Source: Sutcliffiella cohnii
GTDB lineage: Bacteria; Bacillota; Bacilli; Bacillales; Bacillaceae_I
Direction of reading: 5' to 3'
DNA length: 64,000 bases
Assembly (NCBI RefSeq): GCF_002250055.1
Contig: NZ_CP018866.1
Location: forward strand, 3,278,501 to 3,342,500
Below are positions 38,972 through 47,696 of the stretch, one piece after another. A program made the position numbers and the translations under genes. Within the stretch, counting starts at the first letter, position 1. Every line of letters starts with the position of its first letter. The notes under the pieces were generated by a model. It saw nothing but the letters and a program-made list of their open reading frames with translations. It was not told where the DNA came from and searched no databases.

Positions 38972-41329
38972 CTATTTAAATTCGACTACCGTAACACCAG
39001 TTCCACCTTCTGAAGCATCTCCGAACCGATAATTTTTAACGGATCGATGGTTCTTTAAATAATTTTGTACACCAGTTCGTAATGCGCCTGTTCCTTTACC
39101 ATGAATAATCGAAACACGTGGATAACCAGCTAGTAATGCATCATCGATATATTTTTCTACACGTAATAAGGCATCCTCATATCGTTCTCCTCGTAAATCT
39201 AATTCTAGATTAACATGATAATCTTTCCCTCGAATAGTAGCTAACGGTTTTTTCTCCACTGGTTTTGGGCGATTTACGTACTGAAGGTCTTTCGTTTTGA
39301 CTTTTATTTTTAAAATACCTACTTGCACTTGCCATTCTCTGTCGTTTACTTTTTCTACAAGGTTACCAGTCTGATTTAACGTTAGTACTTTTACTTCATC
39401 TCCAAGTTCTAACTGTTGTGTAGATTGTGGCGAAGTAGTTTTTTGCTTACTACCTTGTACAGATGGTACAGCATCCTCTAACCGTTTCTTTGCATCAATT
39501 AACTCATGCTCTTTTACATTTGCATGTTGCTCGAGACGCATTTTACGAAGTTCACGGATGATTTCTTCCGCTTCTTTCTTTGATTCCTCCACCATTTCTT
39601 CAGCTTTTTTCGCTGCTTTTTCGTACAATTTATCACGTTGCTCATTTAAATCAATTATTTGTTTTTGTAATTGATTATGCAATGTTTCCGCATCTTTACG
39701 TATTTGTTCTGCTTCTTTCCATTCTTTCTCTGCTCTTTTTTGACTGTCCTCTAAAGAGGCAATCATATTTTCGACTGTATTGCTCTCATCACTTACAAAG
39801 CTTTTAGCTCTCTGAATAATATCTCCTTGTAAGCCAAGTCGTTTTGAAATTTCGAATGCATTACTTCTACCAGGAACGCCGATTAATAATCGGTATGTGG
39901 GACTTAATGTTTCAATGTCAAATTCGACACTAGCGTTTACCACTCCTGCTCGGTTATAGCCATAAGCTTTTAACTCTGGATAATGGGTTGTAGCTACAAC
40001 TCGCGCACCCTTTTGATACACTTCGTCTAAAATGGATATCGCTAGAGCGGCCCCTTCTTGCGGATCCGTTCCTGCACCTAGTTCATCAAATAGCACTAAA
40101 CTTTCATCATCTACATCTTTTAAAATATCAACTATGTTCACCATATGAGAAGAAAACGTACTTAAGCTTTGTTCAATTGATTGCTCGTCACCGATGTCTG
40201 CAAAAACTTTTGAGAAAACAGCTACTTCTGATCCGTCTTGAGCTGGTATTTGTAAACCTGATTGTGCCATTAACGTTAATAACCCTATCGTTTTAATGGT
40301 TACCGTTTTACCACCAGTATTAGGACCGGTAATAACGATTGACGTATAATCTTTCCCCAACACGATATCATTCGGGACTACTTCATCATCAGAAATAAGC
40401 GGATGTCTTGCTTGCAGCATTCTAACATAGCCGTCGTTATTAACAGTAGGTTTCGTGCCACGTATATGCTTACCATATTTTGCTTTTGCAAACATAAAAT
40501 CAATCTCGGCTAGAATAACGACATTACTAGTAAGCTCTTCAGCAACTTCCGCCACTTGTAAAGAAAGCTCTCGTAATATCCGATCAATTTCCTGCTTTTC
40601 TTTCACCTTCGCTTCTTGCAATGTATTATTTAAATCTACGACTTGCTGTGGCTCGATAAATAAAGTCGCTCCTGAAGAAGATTGATCGTGAACAATGCCA
40701 CCGTATGCTCCGCGGTATTCTTGCTTTACCGGTAGCACATAACGTTCATTTCTAATGGTAACGATAGCATCAGATAACATTTTTTGTGCATTAGAAGAAC
40801 GTAGCATACTATCTAGCTTTTCTCGTATTCTTGATTCTGTTGAGCGTAGCTGCTGCCTAATTCCACGTAATTTATCACTGGCACCGTCTAACATTTCACC
40901 ATGATCATCGATACACGTTTTTATTGCTCTTTCTACTTCTGGAAGAGCAACCAAATCTTCAATGAGTTGTTGTAATATCGGAACTTTTATTTCATCTTCA
41001 AGTAATGCTTCCATAAACTTTTTTAATTGTCTCGTTGCATATATCGTTCCAGCTACTTCTAGCAACTCTTGTGCATGAAGCGCGCCACCTAATTGAGCTC
41101 TTTTGGCGTGAGCTCGTATATCTTTAATTCCTCCTAGTGGGACTTCTCCTTTTAAGCGGATAATTGTAGCAGCTTCATCTGTTTGCAACTGACTATTTTT
41201 CACCTCTTCAAAATCGGAAGAAGGTAATAACGAATCTACTTTTTCTTTACCTAATGAAGAGGCCGTAAACTCTCTTAACTTTTCTTTTACTTTATTGAAT
41301 TCTAATACTTTAAACGTTCTAGGCTGCAC
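38972..41329 (-). CDS. mutS2: Endonuclease MutS2
   Basis: 785 residues; GTG start. MutS-like core with Walker [16 protein letters not shown], Walker [21 protein letters not shown] and [11 protein letters not shown]; a long coiled coil (about 515-640); and a C-terminal Smr nuclease domain with [16 protein letters not shown] and [15 protein letters not shown]. It lacks the mismatch-recognition domain of MutS. MutS2 acts on branched DNA, and in B. subtilis on collided ribosomes. Second gene of the polX-mutS2-yshE order. Confidence 0.96.
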   Translation of the reverse strand: MQPRTFKVLEFNKVKEKLREFTASSLGKEKVDSLLPSSDFEEVKNSQLQTDEAATIIRLKGEVPLGGIKDIRAHAKRAQLGGALHAQELLEVAGTIYATRQLKKFMEALLEDEIKVPILQQLIEDLVALPEVERAIKTCIDDHGEMLDGASDKLRGIRQQLRSTESRIREKLDSMLRSSNAQKMLSDAIVTIRNERYVLPVKQEYRGAYGGIVHDQSSSGATLFIEPQQVVDLNNTLQEAKVKEKQEIDRILRELSLQVAEVAEELTSNVVILAEIDFMFAKAKYGKHIRGTKPTVNNDGYVRMLQARHPLISDDEVVPNDIVLGKDYTSIVITGPNTGGKTVTIKTIGLLTLMAQSGLQIPAQDGSEVAVFSKVFADIGDEQSIEQSLSTFSSHMVNIVDILKDVDDESLVLFDELGAGTDPQEGAALAISILDEVYQKGARVVATTHYPELKAYGYNRAGVVNASVEFDIETLSPTYRLLIGVPGRSNAFEISKRLGLQGDIIQRAKSFVSDESNTVENMIASLEDSQKRAEKEWKEAEQIRKDAETLHNQLQKQIIDLNEQRDKLYEKAAKKAEEMVEESKKEAEEIIRELRKMRLEQHANVKEHELIDAKKRLEDAVPSVQGSKQKTTSPQSTQQLELGDEVKVLTLNQTGNLVEKVNDREWQVQVGILKIKVKTKDLQYVNRPKPVEKKPLATIRGKDYHVNLELDLRGERYEDALLRVEKYIDDALLAGYPRVSIIHGKGTGALRTGVQNYLKNHRSVKNYRFGDASEGGTGVTVVEFK

Positions 41330-41359
41330 TTGATTACTCCCTTCTTCGTAAATAGCTAT

Positions 41360-43081
41360 TCACGAATGGTGTCTATTTAAAAACTTCTTTAATTGTTCTA
41401 TATCCCACGTATTAATAACACTCTCTTTTTTAATCCAACCTTTACGAGCGGTAGCAACACCTAGCGGCATATCTTCCAACATTTCTAAACTATGTGCATC
41501 GGTGTTAATAACGATCTTCACATCATTATCTTGTGCTAGCTTAACATGATGACTCGTTAAATCTAAGCGGTGAGGGTTAGCATTTAACTCGAGTGCTGTA
41601 TTTGTTTCTTTAGCAAGCTGTATTAACATTTCAATGTCGACATCATAACCGGCACGTTGACCGATTATCCTACCTGTCGGATGAGCAATAATATCAACAT
41701 GGAAGCTTTCGAGTGCTATTTTTAACCGTTCCATTATTTTTTCTCGATTTTGCGAGAAGCTTGAATGAATAGAGGCAATGACGATATCCATTTCTTCTAG
41801 TAGTTCATCGTCATAATCAAGAGTAGCATCTGGAAGTATATCCATCTCTACCCCTGCTAAAATCGTAATATCATCATATTTTTCATTCAGTATTTTAATT
41901 TGTTCTCTTTGTTCCATTAATCGCTCCGGTGTTAATCCGTTAGCAACTTTTAAATAACGCGAATGGTCGGTTATTGCCATATATTGATAGCCTTTAGCAC
42001 GACAAGCATTCACCATCTCTTCAAGTGTATAGGCACCATCACTCCATGTTGTATGCATATGGAGATCGCCTTTTATGTCTTCTAACCGAATGAGCGGTAG
42101 CTGTCCGTTCACTAATGCATAATCTACCTCAGTTCCGTCTTCACGAATTTCTGGAGGAATAAACGGTAATTGAAAGTGGTGGAAAAAAGCTTCTTCGGAA
42201 TCAAAGTGTAGCACCTCTTCTATTTCTGTCACTTCAACGCCATATTCACTAATTTTTTCTCCACGCTCTTTCGCTAATTGACGCATCCGAACGTTATGGT
42301 CTTTTGAACCTGTAAAATGGTGTAAAGTCGTTGCAAAGCTTTTCTTTTCTACTAAACGAAAATCGACTGATACATCATAGTCGTACTTTAATACAATGGA
42401 AACTTTTGTATCACCATTTGAAATAATTTCGCTAACTCGCTCCATTTGTACGAGCTGTTCTCTCACTTTCTCTGGAGTGTTAGTAGCAATAATATAATCT
42501 AGATCCTTAATTGTTTCCCGGTATCTTCTTAAACTACCTGCACGTTCAAACTGTTCAATGTGAGTCATGTTTGAAACTTGCTTTTCGATATCTTCGGCAA
42601 TCATCATCATAAAAGCAATCGGTAATCGTTCTGGCCGCTTTCCTACCTCTTCAATTGCAACTAAAATTTTCTCTTCTGTTTTTTTTCCAAAACCAGCTAG
42701 CGCTTGTATTTTCTCTTGCTCACACGCTTCTTTTAACGTATGAATATCTACTACGTTTAACTCTTGATATAGTTTCGCAATCTTCTTACCGCCTAGGCCA
42801 GGAAGTTTTAGTAAGGGGATTAGCCCTTCTGGAACTTCTTTTTGCAATTCCTCTAAAACAGATGATTTCCCTTCCGCTAATAGTTCTTGTATAACACTAG
42901 CAGTACCTTTCCCGATTCCAGGTAATTTTGTTACATCTTCTATTTGTTCCATACTACGGTCATCGTTTTCTAACGCTGCTGCGGCCTTTCGGAAAGCAGA
43001 TATTTTAAAAGTATTTTCACCTTTTAATTCCATATATATCGCAATCGTCTCTAAATAGCGAACGATTTGTTTTTTATTCAT
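41360..43081 (-). CDS. polX: DNA polymerase/3'-5' exonuclease PolX
   Basis: 573 residues from the ATG at 43081 (MNKKQIVRYLETIAIYM), five bases after GGAG; the frame extends 11 unconserved codons further. N-terminal family X polymerase (helix-hairpin-helix LPGIGKGTASVIQELL and LPGLGGKKIAKL; polymerase Asp pair in TIKDLDYIIATN and VSVDFRLV), and a C-terminal PHP nuclease domain from about residue 335 (GDLHMHTTWSDGAYTLEEM, ITDHSRYL, IASIHSSF, INTDAHS). Base-excision-repair type gap filling. Confidence 0.96.
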   Translation of the reverse strand: MNKKQIVRYLETIAIYMELKGENTFKISAFRKAAAALENDDRSMEQIEDVTKLPGIGKGTASVIQELLAEGKSSVLEELQKEVPEGLIPLLKLPGLGGKKIAKLYQELNVVDIHTLKEACEQEKIQALAGFGKKTEEKILVAIEEVGKRPERLPIAFMMMIAEDIEKQVSNMTHIEQFERAGSLRRYRETIKDLDYIIATNTPEKVREQLVQMERVSEIISNGDTKVSIVLKYDYDVSVDFRLVEKKSFATTLHHFTGSKDHNVRMRQLAKERGEKISEYGVEVTEIEEVLHFDSEEAFFHHFQLPFIPPEIREDGTEVDYALVNGQLPLIRLEDIKGDLHMHTTWSDGAYTLEEMVNACRAKGYQYMAITDHSRYLKVANGLTPERLMEQREQIKILNEKYDDITILAGVEMDILPDATLDYDDELLEEMDIVIASIHSSFSQNREKIMERLKIALESFHVDIIAHPTGRIIGQRAGYDVDIEMLIQLAKETNTALELNANPHRLDLTSHHVKLAQDNDVKIVINTDAHSLEMLEDMPLGVATARKGWIKKESVINTWDIEQLKKFLNRHHS

Positions 43082-43170
43082 TTCTACTCCAACCTTTCTT
43101 TCCAAAGGATTCAATAAGTTAATGATACAAATATTTTCCCCTCAAGTACAATATTCCATAGTAATAGGAA

Positions 43171-43199
43171 AAACTCCTCTACTTTTTTGCAGAGGAGTT
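43171..43199 (-). terminator. Terminator of zapA-cvpA
   Basis: AACTCCTCT / AGAGGAGTT nine-bp stem with a ten-base loop and T-run on the minus strand, two bases past the CvpA-family stop. Confidence 0.85.
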
Positions 43200-43200
43200 C

Positions 43201-43752
43201 CTACATTGCCATATAACCAATCCAAAGCTCTTTTAATTTAGTAGAAAAGACAGGTGTATGTTCAACAATACTTTTAGCCATAGACGAATCGCTAATAGAA
43301 GCTTGAACAGCATCTAACGGCACTAATGCACCTATGTAAAGTAAAACAAAGACAAGTAAATACACTTCTACAAATCCTAATATTCCTCCAGCCCACCCAT
43401 TGACCGTTTTTAATATCGGTAAATGCGCTAAGAAATCTAACATTGATCCAATAATTTGAAAGGCAATTCTTGATCCGAAGAATAAAAGTGCAAAAGCAAT
43501 GGCACGATAATAAGCAACGTCTAAGTTAGTCGCTTCAAACAATAGTACTGCTGAGGCAGGGTCTCCAAAACTAGGCATCGGAACCCATAGCTTTAAGTTT
43601 GGGGCGAGTTTCTCATAAAAAATAAATGCAACGAGAAATGCGCCAATAAAGCCTGATAAATGTACAACCTGCATAATAAAACCGCGGCGTACACCTACAA
43701 TTAACCCTAAAATAAATAAAAAGATGATGATTATATCGAGCATCGTAGTCAA
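43201..43752 (-). CDS. yshB: CvpA-family membrane protein (YshB-like)
   Basis: 183 residues with four transmembrane helices. The N-terminus [21 protein letters not shown] is the conserved CvpA entry; [16 protein letters not shown] and [19 protein letters not shown] follow. The family is linked to colicin V production in E. coli and to envelope processes, without a defined activity. Its ATG overlaps the zapA stop as ATGA, so it is coupled to zapA. Confidence 0.9.
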   Translation of the reverse strand: MTTMLDIIIIFLFILGLIVGVRRGFIMQVVHLSGFIGAFLVAFIFYEKLAPNLKLWVPMPSFGDPASAVLLFEATNLDVAYYRAIAFALLFFGSRIAFQIIGSMLDFLAHLPILKTVNGWAGGILGFVEVYLLVFVLLYIGALVPLDAVQASISDSSMAKSIVEHTPVFSTKLKELWIGYMAM

Positions 43753-44018
43753 TCCCTCTTTTTCAATTCTCTTTCAAGCGTATCATAAGCATCCTTTAAT
43801 TGAATATACTCATGCACGACATTCACTGCTGTTAATACTGCTAATTTATTTATATCTAAATTTGGATTTTTACCATTGATTTCTCTCATTTTTTCATCGA
43901 CAATGGAAGCAACGAGCCTAATATGACTTATACTTTCCGTACCAACAATGGAATATTGCTGTCCATAAATGTCAACCGTTGTACGTGTTTTATTATCTGA
44001 CAAAACATATGCCCCCAT
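43749..44018 (-). CDS. zapA: Cell division protein ZapA
   Basis: 89 residues as read from the ATG at 44018. A TTG at 44003, six bases after GGGGGC, would give 84 residues starting near [11 protein letters not shown], closer to B. subtilis ZapA. Core [18 protein letters not shown] and [17 protein letters not shown], then an extended C-terminal coiled coil. ZapA bundles FtsZ filaments at the division site. Upstream and coupled to the CvpA gene, divergent from rnhC. Confidence 0.93.
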   Translation of the reverse strand: MGAYVLSDNKTRTTVDIYGQQYSIVGTESISHIRLVASIVDEKMREINGKNPNLDINKLAVLTAVNVVHEYIQLKDAYDTLERELKKRD

Positions 44019-44111
44019 TTCACCAATCCTAAATCTTATAATAACACGAACTAACTTTATGTGGAAAGTAATTTAAAAACATTGTAAATTTTTGTTGTAG
44101 GAGTGACGAAT

Positions 44112-45047
44112 TTGTCCAACCAAGTGTTAATTGTAGATAAGAATACGATGAAAAAAATGCAAGCATATTACGAACCAAGCTCTACCGGAAAAATCCCTCC
44201 AGGTGGAGTGTTTGCAGCAAAAACTAGCGGATGTTCCATAACTGGCTATAAATCTGGGAAAGTGCTGTTTCAAGGGAGAGATGCTAGTAATGAAGCTGGA
44301 AAATGGGGTAGCGTAAATAACGTTTCACCAAACGCAAAAAGCACTACCTCCGTTAAGAAAAAGACTTCATTACCTAGTAATTTCGCTAACCTATCAGTTA
44401 TCGGATCTGATGAGGTTGGTACAGGTGACTTTTTCGGTCCCATCACGGTTTGTGCGGCGTATGTTCGTCAAGAAGATATGGACATTTTAAAGCACGCCGG
44501 AGTAAAAGATTCGAAAGCACTAACTGATGAAAAAATCATAGAGATCGCACGTGAAATAATACCTTTCGTTCCATATAGCTTACTCGTATTACATAATGAA
44601 AAATATAATAAAATGCAACAAACAGGGATGACTCAAGGTAAAATGAAAGCACTATTACATAATAAAGCATTAGAAAATGTGTTAAATAAAATAAGTCCTG
44701 AAAAACCAGACGCCATTTTAATTGACCAGTTTGCAGAAGAGAATGTGTATTATAGACATTTAACAGGTCAAAAGACCATTGTAAAAGAAAATGTGTATTT
44801 TCAAACGAAAGCAGAAGGCCTGCATTTATCTGTAGCTGCTGCCTCGATCATTGCGCGTTATGCATTTTTAAAAGAGATGGATAAATTAAGTGAAGTGGCT
44901 CAGTTAACGATTCCAAAAGGAGCAGGGGCAATCGTAGATCAAGCTGCTGCAAAAGTAATTAAAAAACATGGTGAAGGCATGTTATGGCAGCTCGCTAAAG
45001 TCCACTTCGCTAATAGTGAAAAAGCTAAAAGACTGGCAAGAAAATAA
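44112..45047 (+). CDS. rnhC: Ribonuclease HIII
   Basis: 311 residues from a TTG at 44112, eight bases after AGGAG and aligned with the start of B. subtilis RnhC; a GTG at 44103 overlaps the ribosome site. N-terminal TBP-like substrate-binding domain (about 1-85, SGCSITGYKSGKVLFQG), then the catalytic domain with VIGSDEVGTGDFFGPITV, GVKDSKAL, ILIDQFAEEN and LSVAAASIIARYAFL. Removes RNA from RNA-DNA hybrids. In B. subtilis pheT is its neighbour; here two extra genes intervene. Confidence 0.95.
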   Translation: MSNQVLIVDKNTMKKMQAYYEPSSTGKIPPGGVFAAKTSGCSITGYKSGKVLFQGRDASNEAGKWGSVNNVSPNAKSTTSVKKKTSLPSNFANLSVIGSDEVGTGDFFGPITVCAAYVRQEDMDILKHAGVKDSKALTDEKIIEIAREIIPFVPYSLLVLHNEKYNKMQQTGMTQGKMKALLHNKALENVLNKISPEKPDAILIDQFAEENVYYRHLTGQKTIVKENVYFQTKAEGLHLSVAAASIIARYAFLKEMDKLSEVAQLTIPKGAGAIVDQAAAKVIKKHGEGMLWQLAKVHFANSEKAKRLARK

Positions 45048-45116
45048 CTGTATGAAGCAGCCTCTCTTTTCACAATCTATGATGGAATAGATTTTTTAAA
45101 AAAGGAGGTTGCTTTC

Positions 45117-45770
45117 ATGATATATAGAAGACTTTTTATCGTAATGGTACTTGGAATCTTTACTTTTTCTTTAACTGCATGTGGTGGCGGAGATACGAAT
45201 ACCCCAGCACCACCAACGGAAGAAACAGAAAATGGTGCTGGAACTGATTTAACGGAGGACACAGAAGAAGGGCAGCAGAACCAAGAGGATAACTTAGGGA
45301 AGCGTTCGAACCCAGTACCTATGGGGCAAACGGTCACTATTGATGAAGTTATTTATGACGATGATTCAAATCCACATGATGCAAAAGTATCGGTTACATT
45401 ATTAGACGTAACTCGTGGGCAAGAAGCTTGGGAAATTATTGAGGCAGAAAATCAGTTTAATGAGCCTCCAGCAGAAGGCTATGAATATGCGCTTGTTGAA
45501 GTACATTTAACTGTGGAAGAGGCGGATACTCAAGATTATGCACTTTTTGTTACGGACGGCTGGAACATTCAATTTGTTTCGGATGATGGTAAAGCTTATG
45601 AGTTTGATCCGAATTATTCCGTTGTAGTGCCTAATGCTTTTGAAGGGAATTTGTATGAAGGTGCGGAGCTGACCGGATATGCGGTCCAGCATGTAAGAGA
45701 GGGAGATAACTTTTTAGTAAAATATAGCTCCAATGCAATGAAGGATACGTTTTTTTCGATTGATGAGTAA
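45117..45770 (+). CDS. Putative lipoprotein with DUF4352-like domain
   Basis: 217 residues. Signal peptide with lipobox FSLTACGGG, then a low-complexity Thr/Glu/Gln/Asn acidic linker (to about 60), then a compact beta-rich domain starting SNPVPMGQTVTIDEVIYDD. The pattern 'AKVSVTLLDVTRG...EGYEYALVEVHLTVEE' resembles DUF4352/Telokin-like immunoglobulin folds found on Gram-positive lipoproteins. AAAGGAGG precedes the ATG; a terminator follows. Likely on the outer face of the membrane. Function unknown. It is one of two genes inserted between rnhC and pheT. Confidence 0.8.
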   Translation: MIYRRLFIVMVLGIFTFSLTACGGGDTNTPAPPTEETENGAGTDLTEDTEEGQQNQEDNLGKRSNPVPMGQTVTIDEVIYDDDSNPHDAKVSVTLLDVTRGQEAWEIIEAENQFNEPPAEGYEYALVEVHLTVEEADTQDYALFVTDGWNIQFVSDDGKAYEFDPNYSVVVPNAFEGNLYEGAELTGYAVQHVREGDNFLVKYSSNAMKDTFFSIDE

Positions 45771-45775
45771 CGATT

Positions 45776-45806
45776 AAAAGTTAGAGAATATTTCTCTAAC
45801 TTTTTT
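45776..45806 (+). terminator. Terminator of the DUF4352-like lipoprotein gene
   Basis: AAAAGTTAGAGA / TCTCTAACTTTT stem with a tiny loop and T6, six bases past the stop. Confidence 0.88.
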
Positions 45807-45855
45807 GTTTATAACTTAAGTCTACCTTGAAAATAACATGGTAGCATTAAGTTAG

Positions 45856-45990
45856 TCCGTTTCACTGCGCTTCAGGCATGTGCTTTCCGCGGGGAGAAAC
45901 GGAAGCCTCCTCGGGCTGCGCCCTGTGGGGTCATCCGATTCCTCTTCTTCCCGCAGGAGTCACATACCTTCCGCTCCGTTCCACTCACAG
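45856..45990 (+). repeat. Dispersed GC-rich repeat, copy D (diverged variant)
   Basis: Shares the ends of copies A-C (TCCGTTTCACTGCGC ... TTCCACTCAC) and the block CTTTCCGCGGGGAG. The middle differs: CTCCTCGGGCTGCGCCCTG and CCGATTCCTCTTCTTCCCGC in place of the GTGCGGGGTCTCAAG segment. Confidence 0.78.
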
Positions 45991-46080
45991 TACTAAACAT
46001 TGGAAGGTAAACTTCTAGAACGGGATAAGACTTTCCTCATTTTCATATACCATGGTGTAAATTTAGCTGCTCGCATGGAG

Positions 46081-46136
46081 GTCTACCTTGAAAATAGGCC
46101 CGTTGTCAAAAGTTAGTCGGTTTCACTGACGGTTCT
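46081..46136 (+). repeat. Internally deleted copy of the GC-rich repeat with its left flank
   Basis: The 16 bases GTCTACCTTGAAAATA at 46081-46096 repeat those at 45820-45835 just left of copy D. They are followed by AGTTAGTCGGTTTCAC joined directly to TGACGGTTCTAAAT, i.e. the two repeat ends without the middle. Between here and 46408 there is about 270 bp with no gene; it should contain the promoter of the next gene. Confidence 0.65.
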
Positions 46137-46408
46137 AAATTTTGAAAGGTAAAATATTGAAGCAATTCTAAGGTGATTCATTCAACTCCATTCGGCATGA
46201 TACGATATTTCATTTCCATGTATGTCTCCAAGGACAAAATCCCTTATCATTACTTATTCACCAATTTTCCTTCCACAAAATTTGTTGGGAAAAACACATA
46301 GTTAGTCCATCCCTCATATGCAACATTTACCAGACTTAAAACAGGCCTTTTGGTACACACACTTTTCTGCTTGCATACGTACTATGCAAAAGGAAAGGAT
46401 GTGAGAAG
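46137..46408. other. Intergenic region upstream of the DUF1906-like gene
   Basis: Low-complexity AT-rich spacer. AAAGGAAAGGATG close to 46409 provides the ribosome site. No convincing promoter hexamers or sporulation site could be fixed. Confidence 0.45.
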
Positions 46409-47584
46409 ATGAGGAATGGACAACAACTAACTATAATTGCTGTTGTTTTCTTTTTGTTTATATCGACGTTTGCCATTATTTCTTATAACAAACTCGAGAA
46501 AACGGTTGGGAAATTAATTCCCGTTGAAGAAGTAGTGAACAATAACGGCAATGGTTCGACCAACGATTCATCTGATCAAACTATTTCAAATAATATCGAC
46601 AACAATATTAACGGTGGATCAAATGCAACGATTGATAACAACGTTGAAAATAACATTGAAGGAAATGTAAACGGCAACGTTGGAAACGACATTCATAATG
46701 ATGTGAATGTTGATGGAGAAGCTTCATTAGATAATAATGTATCTAATAATATTTCTGTCCAAGTGGATGTGAACGTTTCAAATAACGTAAGTAATAATGT
46801 TGTAAGTAGAAATGGTGAAAGCGGTAATGATGGTGGAGATAACGGCAACGGAAATGGTGACAATGGAGACGGTAACGGGAATGGTAACGGCAACGGTGAA
46901 GACGGTAACAAGGATGATGAAGAAAGGCCCGAAATCGTTTGGGGAGTAGACTCTGCGAGTGAAACGACAGAAGAGTTTTACGCTTGTGTACGTGAGAACT
47001 TTGGTGAACCTTTAGTTTGGGGAAGATATCTTGGTAACGTGGATGGTGTTTCTTTCGGCTTAACTTCTGAACAAGTGGAGTTAATTCATAGTGAAGGAGC
47101 AGAAATTTTATTAATTCACAACCAATTTAATGATGCAACAGGCTATGACAATGGAGCACAGCAAGCAGAACTAGCTATCGAACTATCTCAAGAGTTAGAC
47201 GCTCCTGAAGGGGTAGCCATTTTTGCAAATATTGAGCCATTTTTTGATGTAGATGCTGACTTTATTACAGGCTGGTACGACGTTTTTGCAGATTCCGAGT
47301 ACATCCCTGGCATTTACGGTATTTTCGACCCCGAAAGAGAGCTTTATGTACAATTTAACGCTGCTGCGGATGAAAATGGTGATATTCGTGAAAATACGTA
47401 TTTGTGGACTGCGGCACCAAATGTAGGGATAACAACAGAAGCAGAAGCACCAGACTATGAGCCAATTGGACCGGAAGATGCACTTATCATCGGTTGGCAA
47501 TATGGTTTAGATGCAGAAACTTGTAACATTGATACGAATCTTTTTGAAGGAGAAAAACTTGACGTGCTTTGGGGCAGAGATTAA
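46409..47584 (+). CDS. Surface protein with Asn-rich tetrapeptide repeats and a DUF1906 (glycoside-hydrolase-like) domain
   Basis: 391 residues. N-terminal membrane anchor or uncleaved signal (about 8-26). About residues 59-132 form a four-residue repeat [N/G]-[N/D]-[I/V]-x, e.g. NNID, NNIN, NNVE, NNIE, GNVN, NDIH, NNVS, about 18 units. A Gly/Asn/Asp-rich spacer follows to about 172. The C-terminal ~215 residues start at WGVDSASETTEEFYACVREN and match the DUF1906/Rv2525c-like TIM-barrel type (WGRYLGNVDG, GAEILLIHNQFNDATGYDNG, GVAIFANIEP, IIGWQYG). Related domains occur in cell-wall and spore proteins; no activity can be assigned. Inserted between rnhC and pheT. Confidence 0.78.
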   Translation: MRNGQQLTIIAVVFFLFISTFAIISYNKLEKTVGKLIPVEEVVNNNGNGSTNDSSDQTISNNIDNNINGGSNATIDNNVENNIEGNVNGNVGNDIHNDVNVDGEASLDNNVSNNISVQVDVNVSNNVSNNVVSRNGESGNDGGDNGNGNGDNGDGNGNGNGNGEDGNKDDEERPEIVWGVDSASETTEEFYACVRENFGEPLVWGRYLGNVDGVSFGLTSEQVELIHSEGAEILLIHNQFNDATGYDNGAQQAELAIELSQELDAPEGVAIFANIEPFFDVDADFITGWYDVFADSEYIPGIYGIFDPERELYVQFNAAADENGDIRENTYLWTAAPNVGITTEAEAPDYEPIGPEDALIIGWQYGLDAETCNIDTNLFEGEKLDVLWGRD

Positions 47585-47608
47585 TTAAGATGCCAGAAAA
47601 ATTTATAC

Positions 47609-47692
47609 AAATGTAAAAGACCTACCCAATAGTCCTAAGAAGTTAGTTTCCACTCTAACTTCTTAGGTGTTCTACATTTGGATAAGTCTTTT
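47609..47692. terminator. Bidirectional terminator between the DUF1906-like gene and pheT
   Basis: Core hairpin CCTAAGAAGTTAG / CTAACTTCTTAGG (47634-47667), enclosed by AAAAGAC (47615-47621) and GTCTTTT (47686-47692). Another pair, AAATGTA and TACATTT, overlaps that outer stem in an alternating order, so only one outer pairing can form at a time. It lies between convergent genes. Confidence 0.75.
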
Positions 47693-47696
47693 TTAA

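Noticed and set aside
45856..46136. Insertion sequence or prophage boundary near the two surface-protein genes
   Set aside because: No transposase, integrase or terminal inverted repeats; the sequences are copies of the non-coding GC-rich repeat.
46693..46911. Minus-strand Pro/Leu/Ser-rich frame opposite the DUF1906-like gene
   Set aside because: It is the mirror of the Asn/Gly/Asp-rich repeat coding sequence on the plus strand, with no ribosome site.
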